Assembly: GCF_030053135.1 (NCBI RefSeq)
Contig: NZ_CP125650.1
Span: 248,001 to 312,000 of the forward strand
Source: Rhizobium sp. BT04
GTDB lineage: Bacteria; Pseudomonadota; Alphaproteobacteria; Rhizobiales; Rhizobiaceae
DNA: 64,000 nucleotides
Direction of reading: 5' to 3'
The notes under the pieces were generated by a model, which worked only from the letters and a program-made list of their open reading frames with translations, ran no database searches and was not told where the DNA came from. Numbering within the stretch: the first letter of the stretch is position 1; each line of letters starts with the position of its first letter. Positions 37,527 to 46,591 of this stretch are shown piece by piece. Made by a program: the position numbers and the translations under genes.

Positions 37527-37538
37527 CCGATGTTCCCC

Positions 37539-37552
37539 TTGACAAGGATCAA
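37539..37552. promoter_or_regulatory. FNR/FixK-type box upstream of the HtrA gene
   Basis: TTGACAAGGATCAA fits TTGA-N6-TCAA. It lies 83 bases before the protease ATG at 37635, a normal activator distance. Confidence 0.65.
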
Positions 37553-37634
37553 TGCGCTTTGCTTGCGCTACACAAAAGCTTCTTCGTCAAGACGTCCGCC
37601 GACAACCGGCGGCGCTTCCGCAAGGAGATCAGAG

Positions 37635-38990
37635 ATGTCGCGTTCGTTGCTCGCCTTGGCGGCGCTCTTCATCGCAGGTGAGAGCCTATTGTCGGCTCCA
37701 GCCGTTGCAGACAGCCTGTCGCTCGCGCCGATGCTCCAGCGTGTCGTGCCGAGCGTCGTCAGCATCTCGGTGCAGGGCAGGGAACTCGACGACGCGGATG
37801 CAACGCTTGCTGATCCCTTCTACAGAAAGTTCTTCGGACTACCTGACGACGCTGCGCCGGCAGAGCACAGCTTCCAATCGGCCGGATCGGGTGTCGTCAT
37901 CGACGAGGTCCACGGCTACATCGTCACCAACCAGCATGTCATAGCAAGCGCCTCAAAAATCGAGGTGGCGCTCTCCGACGGCCGACGCTTCCAAGCGAAA
38001 CTTGTCGGCGCCGATCCCGAGACGGATGTCGCTGTCGTTCAAATTCCACCTGATCATCTTGTTCAAGCCGAGTTTGGAAGCGCGTCCTCGCTTCACGTCG
38101 GCGACGTCGTCGTGGCGATCGGGAATCCCTTCGGCCTGGGCCAGACCGCGACGATGGGCATCGTAAGCGCGCTTGGGCGCCGTGCCGTGGGATCGGAGGG
38201 GTACGAAGGATTCATTCAGACGGACGCGTCGACCAATCCCGGCAATTCGGGCGGCGCGCTTGTAAGCGAGGACGGCGTCGTGGTCGGGATCAATAGCGCG
38301 ATCATCGGCCCCGCCGGAGGAAGCATCGGCATCGGTTTTGCGGTCCCAGCCGAGACTGTCGGCATCGTGATGCGGCAGCTCATCCTGACCGGCAAGTTGG
38401 TACGCGGCGAGGTGGGAATTTTAACGCAGGACCTGACGCCCGGTCTCGCAAAGGCGTTCGGCATCGATGAAGGGGCGGGCGCGCTGGTCAGCGAAGTCCT
38501 TCCGGGTTCACCGGCGGCAAATGCAGGAATTCAGCCGGGCGACGTCATTCGGATGGTCGACGGAAGGACGGTGCGCGGCGCGTCCGACGTTCGAAGGCTT
38601 GTGGGATCGCTACCGTTGCAGTCCAAGCCGTCCTTCCAGATCGACCGCGCGAGCCGAAGGATAGAAGCATTTCCCGTGGTGTCCGACGCACCGGTTGCCG
38701 AACCGGCTGCTCCGCGTACCATTCATATCGGCCGCGGCCCTCTCGCCGACGCCGAGATGGCGAACTCTCCCGATGGTCCCGGCGCCCGCGTCGTCGTCGT
38801 CGCCGAGGGTTCGGTCGCGGCACAGGCCGGCCTGCAGCCGGACGACGTTATCGTCGCTCTCGACCAGCAGCCGGTGACGGACGTCGGGCAACTCCTCTCA
38901 ATACTCGTGAAGGAGCATGCCCGTGCTCTCATCACCGTCGTGAGGAACGGCCACCGCCTCTTCGTGGCCGCTGACGTGCAGACCCAGTAG
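37635..38990 (+). CDS. HtrA/DegP-family periplasmic serine protease
   Basis: 451 residues from ATG 37635, with AAGGAG eight bases upstream. A Sec signal peptide (MSRSLLALAALFIAGESLLS, cleavage near AVA) is followed by the S1C protease domain with H101 (TNQHVI), D131 (ETDVAVV) and S205 (GNSGGAL). Two PDZ domains follow (GALVSEVLPGSPAANAGIQP; VVVVAEGSVAAQAGLQPDDV). HtrA proteases degrade or refold damaged envelope proteins. An FNR/FixK box lies upstream, and the gene belongs to the low-oxygen/stress island. It is one of few fully intact genes there. Confidence 0.9.
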   Translation: MSRSLLALAALFIAGESLLSAPAVADSLSLAPMLQRVVPSVVSISVQGRELDDADATLADPFYRKFFGLPDDAAPAEHSFQSAGSGVVIDEVHGYIVTNQHVIASASKIEVALSDGRRFQAKLVGADPETDVAVVQIPPDHLVQAEFGSASSLHVGDVVVAIGNPFGLGQTATMGIVSALGRRAVGSEGYEGFIQTDASTNPGNSGGALVSEDGVVVGINSAIIGPAGGSIGIGFAVPAETVGIVMRQLILTGKLVRGEVGILTQDLTPGLAKAFGIDEGAGALVSEVLPGSPAANAGIQPGDVIRMVDGRTVRGASDVRRLVGSLPLQSKPSFQIDRASRRIEAFPVVSDAPVAEPAAPRTIHIGRGPLADAEMANSPDGPGARVVVVAEGSVAAQAGLQPDDVIVALDQQPVTDVGQLLSILVKEHARALITVVRNGHRLFVAADVQTQ

Positions 38991-39041
38991 CAGCCCGCAG
39001 ACCGTGTTCTGTCCGCTGAAATTCCAAGGTCGCTCTCGTGC

Positions 39042-39055
39042 TTGATGAAGATCAA
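39042..39055. promoter_or_regulatory. FNR/FixK-type box upstream of the BON-domain gene
   Basis: TTGATGAAGATCAA matches the full FNR consensus TTGAT-N4-ATCAA. It lies 59 bases before the ATG at 39114. Confidence 0.65.
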
Positions 39056-39113
39056 CGACGAAAATCTGCGGCGCTGTCACGATCGGCACGTCGCAAACCT
39101 GAAGGAGGTTGTC

Positions 39114-39761
39114 ATGAACGACATTCAACTCAGACAGAACATTCTCGACGAAATGGAATTCGAGCCCAGTATCGACGCGGCTGATATCGGCGTCGCGGTC
39201 GAAAGCGGGATCGTCACACTGACTGGTCACGCGCGCACCTACGCGGAGAAAGACGCCGCAGAGCGCGTGGTTAGTCGCGTCAAGGGCGTGCGCGGAATAG
39301 CTGCCGATATCGAGGTCCGGATTTTCGGGCCGAAGGAAACAGACGACGACGACATCGCCCGGCGAGCTGTCAAAATGCTCGACTGGAACGTTTCCGTGCC
39401 AAAGGATTCGGTGCAGGTGCGGGTCCTCAAAGGGTGGATCACCTTGCGGGGAGAGGTCGAGTGGCAATATCAAAAGAACGCTGCCTACGACGCCGTGCGG
39501 CATCTCGCCGGCGTAGTAGGGGTGTCCAACCTAGTGGAGCTGAAGCCGCATATTACGGCGGTGGATGTCAAGAAACGCATCGAGGATGCTTTCCAACGCG
39601 ACGCCGCTCTTGAGGCCGATGCAATCAGAATCGACGTCCAAGGCAGAAAGGTAATCCTCTCCGGCAAGGTGAAGACCTGGTCGGAACGGCAGGCGGCGGA
39701 GCGCGCTGCATGGTCCGCTCCAGGGATCAGCACTCTCGACGACCGACTGACGGTCGGGTGA
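39114..39761 (+). CDS. BON-domain protein (three BON repeats)
   Basis: 215 residues from ATG 39114, behind GAAGGAGG. Three repeats of the BON fold are readable: VAVESGIVTLTGHARTYAEK, VRVLKGWITLRGEVEWQYQK and IDVQGRKVILSGKVKTWSER. There is no signal peptide, so it is cytoplasmic. BON domains bind lipids or glycans in envelope proteins, but cytoplasmic multi-BON proteins are common in rhizobial low-oxygen regulons, with unknown function. Intact, and preceded by the best FNR/FixK box of the window. Confidence 0.85.
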   Translation: MNDIQLRQNILDEMEFEPSIDAADIGVAVESGIVTLTGHARTYAEKDAAERVVSRVKGVRGIAADIEVRIFGPKETDDDDIARRAVKMLDWNVSVPKDSVQVRVLKGWITLRGEVEWQYQKNAAYDAVRHLAGVVGVSNLVELKPHITAVDVKKRIEDAFQRDAALEADAIRIDVQGRKVILSGKVKTWSERQAAERAAWSAPGISTLDDRLTVG

Positions 39762-40800
39762 TCGAATATCGGGATTGGCTAGACGTTACTGCTCTGCCCA
39801 CACTCAGCAGCAAGGGCGCCGCTGAGCGCCCTTCGCATAGAGCCCAATTTCCTTGATCGACTTGCGCGCAGATCTCGTCTTCGGAATGAAATTCCGCACC
39901 ACCCGTTGCAGAGCCTCCGTCGCGAGCACAAGGCGACCATTGTTGTTGTTGGAGAGCGACCTTGGGTGGCGACGTAGGCTGGGATCTTCCGCGAAGAAAG
40001 ATATGAGTCCCCGCAACGGCAGCGCGATTGAGGTTCGGGTTTGATTTTTCTAAATTGAAATCCTGCTGTCGAGCAGAATCGCTATTAGGCCTCGCGGCGA
40101 GCAGCAGCCTGAGACGGGTCGACATCTCCGATGCAGTGTACGGCTTCTTCAGCCAGCCGGCGCCCGCTTCGATCTCCTTTTCCGCGGCATGGGGTTCAGA
40201 AAAGCCCGACGTCAGGAGAATTTTCACCCTCGGCCAGCGCTCCCGGACATTCCGGGCCAGTTCGTCGTCGTTCATTCCCGGCATGGCCACATCACTGAAC
40301 AGGAGCGCTACGTCATGCCCCGCCTCCAGCTCCTTCAACGCGTCGATCCCGTTCGTAGCTTCGATCACGAAGTAGGCAAGCGTCTGCAGGCGGCTGACCG
40401 TCACTCGGCGAACTCTCGCGTCGTCCTCGACCACCGGGATAGTTTCCGTGCCCCGAGGCGGGGCTTCCTCAGCCCGCTGCTCGTTCGGATGAGAATCCTT
40501 TCCGGCGTCGGCGCGTGGAAGAAAGAGGCGCACCGTCGTCCCTTCGCCAAGTTCGCTGTAGAGCTGCAGGTGCCCTGCGGATTGCTTTGCGAAACCGTAG
40601 ACCATGCTCAGCCCAAGCCCCGTTCCCGAGCCCGTCGGTTTCGCGGTGAAGAACGGTCGAAAGCCCTCTCCATCACATCGGACGTCATTCCGGTGCCGGT
40701 GTCGGTCACGGAAATGAGGACGTAGCTGCCGGGGCGGATCGCCGGGGTACATCCCGACATAGTCGAAGTCGATCTTGCAACAGAGCCCTTGCAGGCGGGC
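39727..40800 (-). pseudogene. Hybrid histidine kinase, C-terminal part only
   Basis: The kinase ATP-binding region is split over frames: RPGSYVLISVTDTGTGMTSD, then after a shift near 40665 PFFTAKPTGSGTGLGLSMVY (G2 box) and LYSELGEGTTVRLFLPRA. A receiver domain follows with VVEDDARVRR and the phosphoacceptor Asp in LLFSDVAMPGMNDDE, ending near residue KKPYTASEM. The sensor and His-containing parts are missing, so it cannot autophosphorylate. The final 100 residues up to 39727 are unlikely to be original. Confidence 0.75.
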
Positions 40801-41319
40801 ACCTCAAAGCAGACAGGAGCTGCGATGGAGGACAAGGCTTCGCAGGTTCTATCGAGCACGAAATACAGCACTGCTATCAAGCAGTTGGCAGGATCCGTGC
40901 TCTCACAATCCAACAAAAAGCGCTGATGAACGAACAAAAACTTTCGAACCAGTTTCTGTTGTTTTTCCCGGGCTTCTCGTCAACCAGTCTTATTCCGTTT
41001 CCTGCCACCTTAACTCATCATCTTCCGGAAAAGCGGCAGTTGGTTGCGAACATCCAGTGCCTCGGTCGGTGGACTCCGCTGAAGCGCCTATTTGAAGTCA
41101 CTCTGCCCCAGATACGCTTCAATGCAGCTAGGAATGGGAAGCGATGAGCAAAGTGCGTAGGAGATCAAAGTTTCCCACTCCTTGTGGCCTGCCGAGGTCG
41201 GCGATCGATGACAGGCGTAATCGAGAGACACTGGCCTCCGAGACATCAATGCCGCTTGGGGGAGACGTATCTGACAACGTTGGTTGTAAATCCGCTTTTG
41301 TTTGCCGATGCACATTCAG
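40801..41319. other. Region without a supported gene
   Basis: About 500 bases between the kinase remnant and the phosphoketolase tail. Small frames have no support. Confidence 0.35.
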
Positions 41320-41518
41320 TGCCATGGCTGGATCGCATGGTTCAGATACACGCAGATAGACATCGCGACCGATCGCGCGCGTGCCCGGCCTCGCCGAAAA
41401 GGTGCCAGATGTGACGGCAGCCTTGCATGCAAAGCTCGACGAGCACCGGGCGTTCGTGCGGGAGCGTGGAGAAGACTTGCCGGAAATCCAGAATTGGCGC
41501 TGGGCACGCTCCTCCTAG
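41320..41518 (+). pseudogene. Phosphoketolase C-terminal remnant
   Basis: The frame reads VPGLAEKVPDVTAALHAKLD and DEHRAFVRERGEDLPEIQNW then RWARSS and stop. This is the end of D-xylulose-5-phosphate/fructose-6-phosphate phosphoketolase, whose family tail is HGEDMPEIRDWRW. About 90 percent of the gene is missing. Phosphoketolase is a usual member of FixK/Nnr-type low-oxygen regulons. Confidence 0.7.
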
Positions 41519-41738
41519 TGCGACAGAGGACCGGATTGGGTAGCGACTACCACCAGCCATACTGCCGCAGCTACGCCGGCACGCAGGAGAAAGGATTCGA
41601 GTGCGAGGTGGCAACCTCGCCTTCGACTTGGGGTGTCCCACGGCAATCGCAGCCTTTGCAGCGTCAGCTACCTGTTTCGAGTCCTGTTCGTTCTGCAAAC
41701 GATGCGATCTTAAAACGTCCTGGAGAATGATCGCCGGG

Positions 41739-42791
41739 TCATGCTGCAGCCGTCAACGAGAGGCAGCTAAGGGTGAAGCCCGGTCCCATCGCCGTCAGGA
41801 CAGTTCTCCTGGGTAGTCCTTGCGCAAGAAGCTTCTCGAGTACGAACAGCGCGGTTGGCGAGGACATGTTCCCATAGTCCGAGAGAACCTCACGTTCCTG
41901 GTCGAGGGTTCCCTGGCTTAGTTTAAGCGCCGATTCCAAGGCGGTGATAACCTTTGATCCACCGGGGTGGCACGCAAACCGGTCAACGTCGGCAGGAGCA
42001 AGATCTGATCGGGCGAGTATGGACGTTACGCCCTTCAGCACATGAGTTTCGGCGAACGGTGGTATCGCACGATCGAAGATCACGCCCAGACCCTCCGGAT
42101 CGACGCTCCATCCCATGATGTCTAGCGTGTCGGGCCACGTATGCTGGCCTGCAAGTTCGACCTCGGCCAGACCGGTCTCACTAGCACGCACCACGCAGGC
42201 GGCGGCCCCGTCGCCGAAGAGGGCGGTCGCCACGATGTTCGCCTTCGTAAGCTTGTCCATGCGAAATGCCAACGTGCAGGTCTCGACGGCGACCACCAGC
42301 ACGACTGAGCCTGGCCGGGATGCCGCCAGCCGTGACCCGATTGAAAGCCCAGAGACTCCGCCGGCACAGCCGAGGCCAAACACGGGAACCCGTTCGACAT
42401 CGTCCCGGAAGCCCAGTTCTCGGCTTACCCTCGCTTCCAGACTAGGTGTCGCAATACCAGTCGAGGAGACGGTTACGATCGTGTCGACATCGCCTGCTGC
42501 AATGCCCGCCGACACGAGAGCCTTGCTGGCGGCGGCGACGAACATTGCACCCGCGCCCTCGATATGAGCGAGGTTTCGTTCGGGCCATCCCGACGTCTCG
42601 AGATACCACTCGATCGGCCGGACGGCATAGCGGCGCCGAATTCCCGAGGTTTCGAACACCCTTGCCAGCTTTTCGAAATCGCCAAATCGCGATGAGAACG
42701 CGGTGTGCGAGGCTCGCGCCGCGTCACGCTGGTCGATGACATGTGGCGGAACGGCGGTGCCGACGGATACCAGCTTGACGGGTTGCTGCAT
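41739..42791 (-). CDS. Type III polyketide synthase (chalcone synthase-like)
   Basis: 350 residues, ATG five bases after AAGGAG. The catalytic triad is present: C142 in FGLGCAGGVSG, H275 in FACHPGGSK and N308 in DYGNMSSPTALF. The C-terminal GPGF loop is AMGPGFTLS. Such homodimeric enzymes extend acyl-CoA starters with malonyl-CoA to alkylresorcinols, pyrones or related phenolic lipids. No partner methyltransferase or oxidase gene remains next to it. It is intact within a decayed region, so it may still be expressed. The product is unknown. Confidence 0.9.
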   Translation of the reverse strand: MQQPVKLVSVGTAVPPHVIDQRDAARASHTAFSSRFGDFEKLARVFETSGIRRRYAVRPIEWYLETSGWPERNLAHIEGAGAMFVAAASKALVSAGIAAGDVDTIVTVSSTGIATPSLEARVSRELGFRDDVERVPVFGLGCAGGVSGLSIGSRLAASRPGSVVLVVAVETCTLAFRMDKLTKANIVATALFGDGAAACVVRASETGLAEVELAGQHTWPDTLDIMGWSVDPEGLGVIFDRAIPPFAETHVLKGVTSILARSDLAPADVDRFACHPGGSKVITALESALKLSQGTLDQEREVLSDYGNMSSPTALFVLEKLLAQGLPRRTVLTAMGPGFTLSCLSLTAAA

Positions 42792-42966
42792 AAGACTCCT
42801 TGCGACGGCGCGGGAAGAATTTGGTACGCCGCGCGAGGACGAGACCGAACCGTAACGCCTCGATCCTCAATAAGTTGCAATGCGGGCGAGCCTGACGCCG
42901 CACTTCGTCGGAAGGCTTCAGAGACGACGACGCGTGAAGAATGCCTCCCGCGGCTTCGTGTCTGCC

Positions 42967-42980
42967 TTGATCCACGTCAA
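42967..42980. promoter_or_regulatory. FNR/FixK-type box upstream of the CBS-BON gene
   Basis: TTGATCCACGTCAA fits TTGA-N6-TCAA and lies 52 bases before the ATG at 43033. Confidence 0.6.
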
Positions 42981-43032
42981 TGCGCTCAACAAGTTGGCTC
43001 CGTAATTGTCCGATCGAAAAGGAGACAGCGCG

Positions 43033-43683
43033 ATGCTTGCTAGAGACATCATGACGACCCCGTGACGACGCTCGACGAGGGACACAACGTCAGGGAAGCC
43101 GTCGAGATCGTCAACGCCAGCAAGATCGGCGCGGTGCCCGTCATCGATGGCGAAGGGCGGCTCACCGGCATCGTCACCGGGGAGACCTGCTGCGCCGGGT
43201 GGCGTCATCCTGGGCGAGACGGGCGGTACCGCATACGCGCGACCGCGAAGATGCACTGGCGGACTATGTGAAGGCCCGAAGCTGGCGCGTCAAGGACGTG
43301 ATGTCGACGCCCGTCGTCAGCGCCGCCCCGAGCGCAACCGCGAGCCAGCTCGCAGAACTCCTGCAGGCCCACGACATCAAACACCGAACGGCAGACTCGC
43401 CGGCATAATCAGCCGTCACGACTTGATGCGAGCGCTTCTCGATGTTCGACGGCAGTGTACTGCTTCCGGCGACGAGGCCCTAGGGACGGCCGTTCGTGGC
43501 CGCCTGGAAACCGAGTTCGAAATAAGGTTCCCCATCGTCAATGCGACCGTCTCCGACGGGGCAGTGACCCTGAGGGGAGAGGTCGAGACGGAGCTGGAAT
43601 GCTCGGCGGCCAGGGTGGCGGCGGAAAGCATCCGCGGCGTCGGCGGCGTGGTAAACAACATCACCCTGGCTACCGCATGGTGA
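43033..43683 (+). pseudogene. CBS-BON domain protein with several frameshifts
   Basis: Readable in pieces: MLARDIMTTP, then after loss of one base VTTLDEGHNVREAVEIVNAS and KIGAVPVIDGEGRLTGIVTG (first CBS), VKDVMSTPVVSAAPSATASQ (second CBS), RLAGIISRHDLMRALLDV and a C-terminal BON domain (VSDGAVTLRGEVETELECSA). At least three frame changes are needed. Intact homologues are cytoplasmic adenine-nucleotide sensors of the low-oxygen regulon. Confidence 0.75.
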
Positions 43684-43722
43684 GCTCTCTCAAACTATGA
43701 AATCGTCCCTGGAGTTTCCGTC

Positions 43723-43866
43723 ATGTTTGTCAGGGTCATCGCAGACGCCGTCGCGTCGAGGTTTCTCCTCGTCATCCTGATCCTCATGGTGGGGACGGTC
43801 GTGAGCGTCCTACTGGTGAGGCCATCCGACGACTCCCGAACCGGGCGCGTCGAGCGCTCTCTCTGA
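43723..43866 (+). CDS. Small single-pass membrane protein
   Basis: 47 residues, with GGAG nine bases before the ATG. One strong transmembrane helix (FLLVILILMVGTVVSVLLV) follows a short N-terminus, and a hydrophilic tail ends the protein. It sits between the CBS-BON remnant and the ABC-transporter remnant. No family is recognised. Confidence 0.45.
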   Translation: MFVRVIADAVASRFLLVILILMVGTVVSVLLVRPSDDSRTGRVERSL

Positions 43867-43945
43867 CCCGTGAGTGCGCGATGAACATCTGGCCCTCCAG
43901 GATTTAATTGTCCGGCCGCGTCCCGCAAATGGCGCGACGGATTCG

Positions 43946-44466
43946 ATGCTCTCCGAACTATTCGGCTTCATCTGGCTGATGGGAAGGCGTCATCAGGCGT
44001 TGGTCGCAGGGCTGTCCCTGGCTCTTTTCGTTATCGGCGCGGCGCCTCTCGAACTCCAGCGCCGGATCGTCAATGAGGCGACCGAGCAAGCGTCATACCG
44101 GTCTCTTCTCTTTCTCGTCTCCCTCTATCTCGCGGTCGCAGTGTTGAAGGGCGCGATAAATTCACCTCCAACCTCTAAAGAAGCTGGGTGGGCGAAAAAA
44201 GCACGCTTTGGCTCGGGGCGCGCGTTCTGCATCGGGCCGAGACGCCGCCATCGGAATCCACGCTCGAGGGGGTTGAGCTGTCGATCGTCTTTGCGGAAGC
44301 GGAACCGGTGGGCAGTTTCGTTGGGACCAGCATCTCCGAGCCGCTACTCCAGATCGGCATCCTTGTCACCGTGGGCGGTTATCTGATCTATCTCCAGCCG
44401 CTGATGAGGATGGCCGTCGCAGCCACCTTCGCCCCGCAGATTGCGTTCGTCCCGATGTTAGGCTGC
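43946..44466 (+). pseudogene. ABC transporter membrane domain, N-terminal part, interrupted
   Basis: MLSELFGFIWLMGRRHQALV and LSLALFVIGAAPLELQRRIV, then LFLVSLYLAVAVLKGAIN, are the first helices of an exporter-type ABC permease. After a frameshift near 44180 it continues GISEPLLQ-like sequence, [18 protein letters not shown] and [15 protein letters not shown], and is cut at about 44466 by an IS256 transposase fragment. The ATPase domain is absent. Confidence 0.65.
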
Positions 44467-44847
44467 TCACCTGGCTTTTGGAGATGCCGCTCATACCCAT
44501 GGCCTTGACCAAGTCGTCGACAGAACGAGTCGAGATTCCCTGGATATACGCTTCCTGGATAACGGCCGTCAGAGCTTTCTCTGCCATGCGGCGCGGTTCA
44601 AGGAAGCTCGGAAAGTAGCTGCCTTTGCGCAGCTTCGGAATGCGAAGCTCGACGGTGCCAGCCCGCGTCTCCCGATGTCACGGTAGCCATTGCGTTGTGC
44701 GAGCCGCATCGAGTTCTTCACACCGAAGTCTGCACCCGTAGCCGAGCCTACTTCCAGCTCCATCAGCCGCTCGGCAGCAAGACCGATCATCTCACGCAAC
44801 AAATCTGCATCGGCACTCTTCTCAACAAGGGAGCGCACGTTCATCAT
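44466..44847 (-). pseudogene. IS256-family (mutator) transposase, N-terminal part
   Basis: Minus-strand pieces [29 protein letters not shown] and, in another frame, [20 protein letters not shown] and [15 protein letters not shown] match the first third of IS256-type transposases. The catalytic core is missing. It forms the breakpoint that ended the ABC transporter gene. Confidence 0.75.
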
Positions 44848-44995
44848 GTCATTGGTCCTCGGTGATCTTTCCGTCAGGTTGGTCTTGAACAACCCGACCC
44901 TAGCGGAAAAACACTGATGGCCGCCCGCAAAGCCGATCACCCGCTACAGCGCAACGAGAAGCGCGCGGGCGCTCGGCTTTACTCCCTACCGTCAC

Positions 44996-45362
44996 CTACG
45001 CCACGTACTGGGACACGATCCGATAGAACGGCCACCTTTTCCCGCGTGCAAGTGGCCATATGGGGGTGGCGTAATAACCAGGCATACGCGAGGTCGGTAT
45101 GGCAGGTTTGATCTCTCCTTCCAGGTCGCTCGCGTTATAGATCGCGACGACGCCGGGCACCGAGAACGCATCGCCGACATCGATGTTCAGGATTCGGGCA
45201 TGTGGCTGGTCGGAGCGTCGCAATGCGATATGCAACATACCGCGGCGCCATGTCATCGACATACTGACCAACACCCGTCAGCAGACGTGGATCTTCGGTG
45301 CGCTTGTCCCGCTTGCCGACAAGTTTGGGCCGCAGCTCGACGGAATGGTCCTGCTGGCTCAT
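44996..45362 (-). pseudogene. Molybdenum hydroxylase large subunit (CoxL/XdhA-like), N-terminal remnant
   Basis: The ATG at 45362 overlaps the lactonase stop (ATGA). MSQQDHSVELRPKLVGKRDK and TEDPRLLTGVGQYVDDMAPR are in frame; after a shift near 45240 comes GMLHIALRRSDQPHARILNI and VPGVVAIYNASDLEGEIKPA. This is the usual N-terminus of aerobic CO-dehydrogenase/xanthine-dehydrogenase-type catalytic subunits. The molybdopterin-binding 85 percent is gone at the junction with IS256 debris. Confidence 0.75.
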
Positions 45363-46120
45363 TCGTAGAACTCCACACCCTTTCGCAACTCTTGCCATTG
45401 CGCGTCGTCGTGGCCGAAAATGATAGAAGCTCCCCGCTCCCGAAGAGCTTTCAGGCGAGCGAGTGCCTCTGCGGCGAGTTCGATGTTCCAAGTATTTCTC
45501 GGAGCGATACCGGTGTCGACGCTCGCCTGGAGCGGGGCAGCATCTGAAGCGAGTATAAATGAACCATCTTTTTCCAGCTCGACACGGGCGACGGTCATTC
45601 CGGGGGTATGACCCGGCATGGGCAGCAAGACGATGCGCCCGTCGCCAAAGACGTCATGCTCGGCATTGAAGGTCTGGAAACCCTGGGGCTGGTCCCATTC
45701 TCCTCGAAGATAGCCTTGATTTTCTGCACCGCTTGCCGTGGCGGCCTGCGCCTCCGCTTCGTGGCAGAGGATCGTTGCGCGCCGAAAGTACGCGTTGCAG
45801 CCGCAATGATCGGGATGCAGATGTGAACAGATCACAACATCTATGTCCTCGGGATCGAGAGCAAGAGTCTTCAACTGATGAACGACCGTCCGCTCTGGCG
45901 AAAAGATCGGGGTCATAACCTTGCTTAACCCACCCCATCGCGCGCCTGGATCGATGGCGGCCTCTGGATTGCATCCGCTATCGAACAGCGCGTTGCCTTG
46001 GGGATGGCGCATCAGGGTGGCGTGAACCGGCAATTCAATCGCTTCTTCCTTCAGCGCCCCAGGGACGTAGATGGACCGGCGCATACGAAGGCGGCCGGCC
46101 TCGAGAAAATGCATCTTCAT
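45359..46120 (-). CDS. Metallo-beta-lactamase-fold hydrolase, N-acyl homoserine lactonase-like
   Basis: 253 residues. The zinc motif is SHLHPDHCG (H100, H102, D104, H105), with H171 (GHTPGMT), D193 (ASDAAP) and H237 (FGHDDAQW) completing the two-metal site as in AiiA/AttM-type lactonases. It overlaps by ATGA with the Fe-S subunit gene upstream and with the large-subunit gene downstream, so it is embedded in a molybdenum-hydroxylase operon. It may open a lactone made or used by that enzyme, or quench AHL signals. The frame is intact, whereas all three hydroxylase genes are broken. Confidence 0.8.
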   Translation of the reverse strand: MKMHFLEAGRLRMRRSIYVPGALKEEAIELPVHATLMRHPQGNALFDSGCNPEAAIDPGARWGGLSKVMTPIFSPERTVVHQLKTLALDPEDIDVVICSHLHPDHCGCNAYFRRATILCHEAEAQAATASGAENQGYLRGEWDQPQGFQTFNAEHDVFGDGRIVLLPMPGHTPGMTVARVELEKDGSFILASDAAPLQASVDTGIAPRNTWNIELAAEALARLKALRERGASIIFGHDDAQWQELRKGVEFYE

Positions 46121-46591
46121 CTTAAAGGTCCTCTCTTGCTAGCCAGTTCGCGGACGGCGTTGACGATGTTTTCATAGCCCGTACAACGACAGATGTTTCC
46201 TGAGAGCGCTTCCCTGATCTTATCATCGGTTTCCAGCGGATGGTGGCGAAGAAGGTCGATGATCGCCAACGATGAAACTGGGCCTACAAATTCGCATTGC
46301 AGGCCATGATGCTGGCGGAACGCTTCTTGGATTCGTCCGAGTATCGACGCTTCCCTGGCCATGGTTTCGATTTCGCTTCCGTCTGCCTGCACTGCAAGCA
46401 TCAGACAGGAGCGTGCGCTCCTTCCATCGAGAATGACGGTGCAGGCACCGCAAACGCCATGTTCGCACCCGACATGGGTTCCGGTCAGGCAAAGGATCCT
46501 GGCGCAGGAAGTGGCTCAGCAGCGTTCGTGCTTCGATCGTGCGCGTCATATACGCTTCGTTGACGCTGACGGTGATCGTCTTCTCACTCAT
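46117..46591 (-). pseudogene. Molybdenum hydroxylase [2Fe-2S] subunit (CoxS/XdhC-like), frameshifted
   Basis: MSEKTITVSVNEAYMTRTIE starts at 46591, overlapping the FAD-subunit stop. After a shift near 46500 the sequence is CLTGTHVGCEHGVCGACTVI (first cluster) and later ALSGNICRCTGYENIVNAVR (second cluster), so both [2Fe-2S] sites are present. One or two bases repair the frame. The size, about 158 residues, is normal. Confidence 0.8.
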
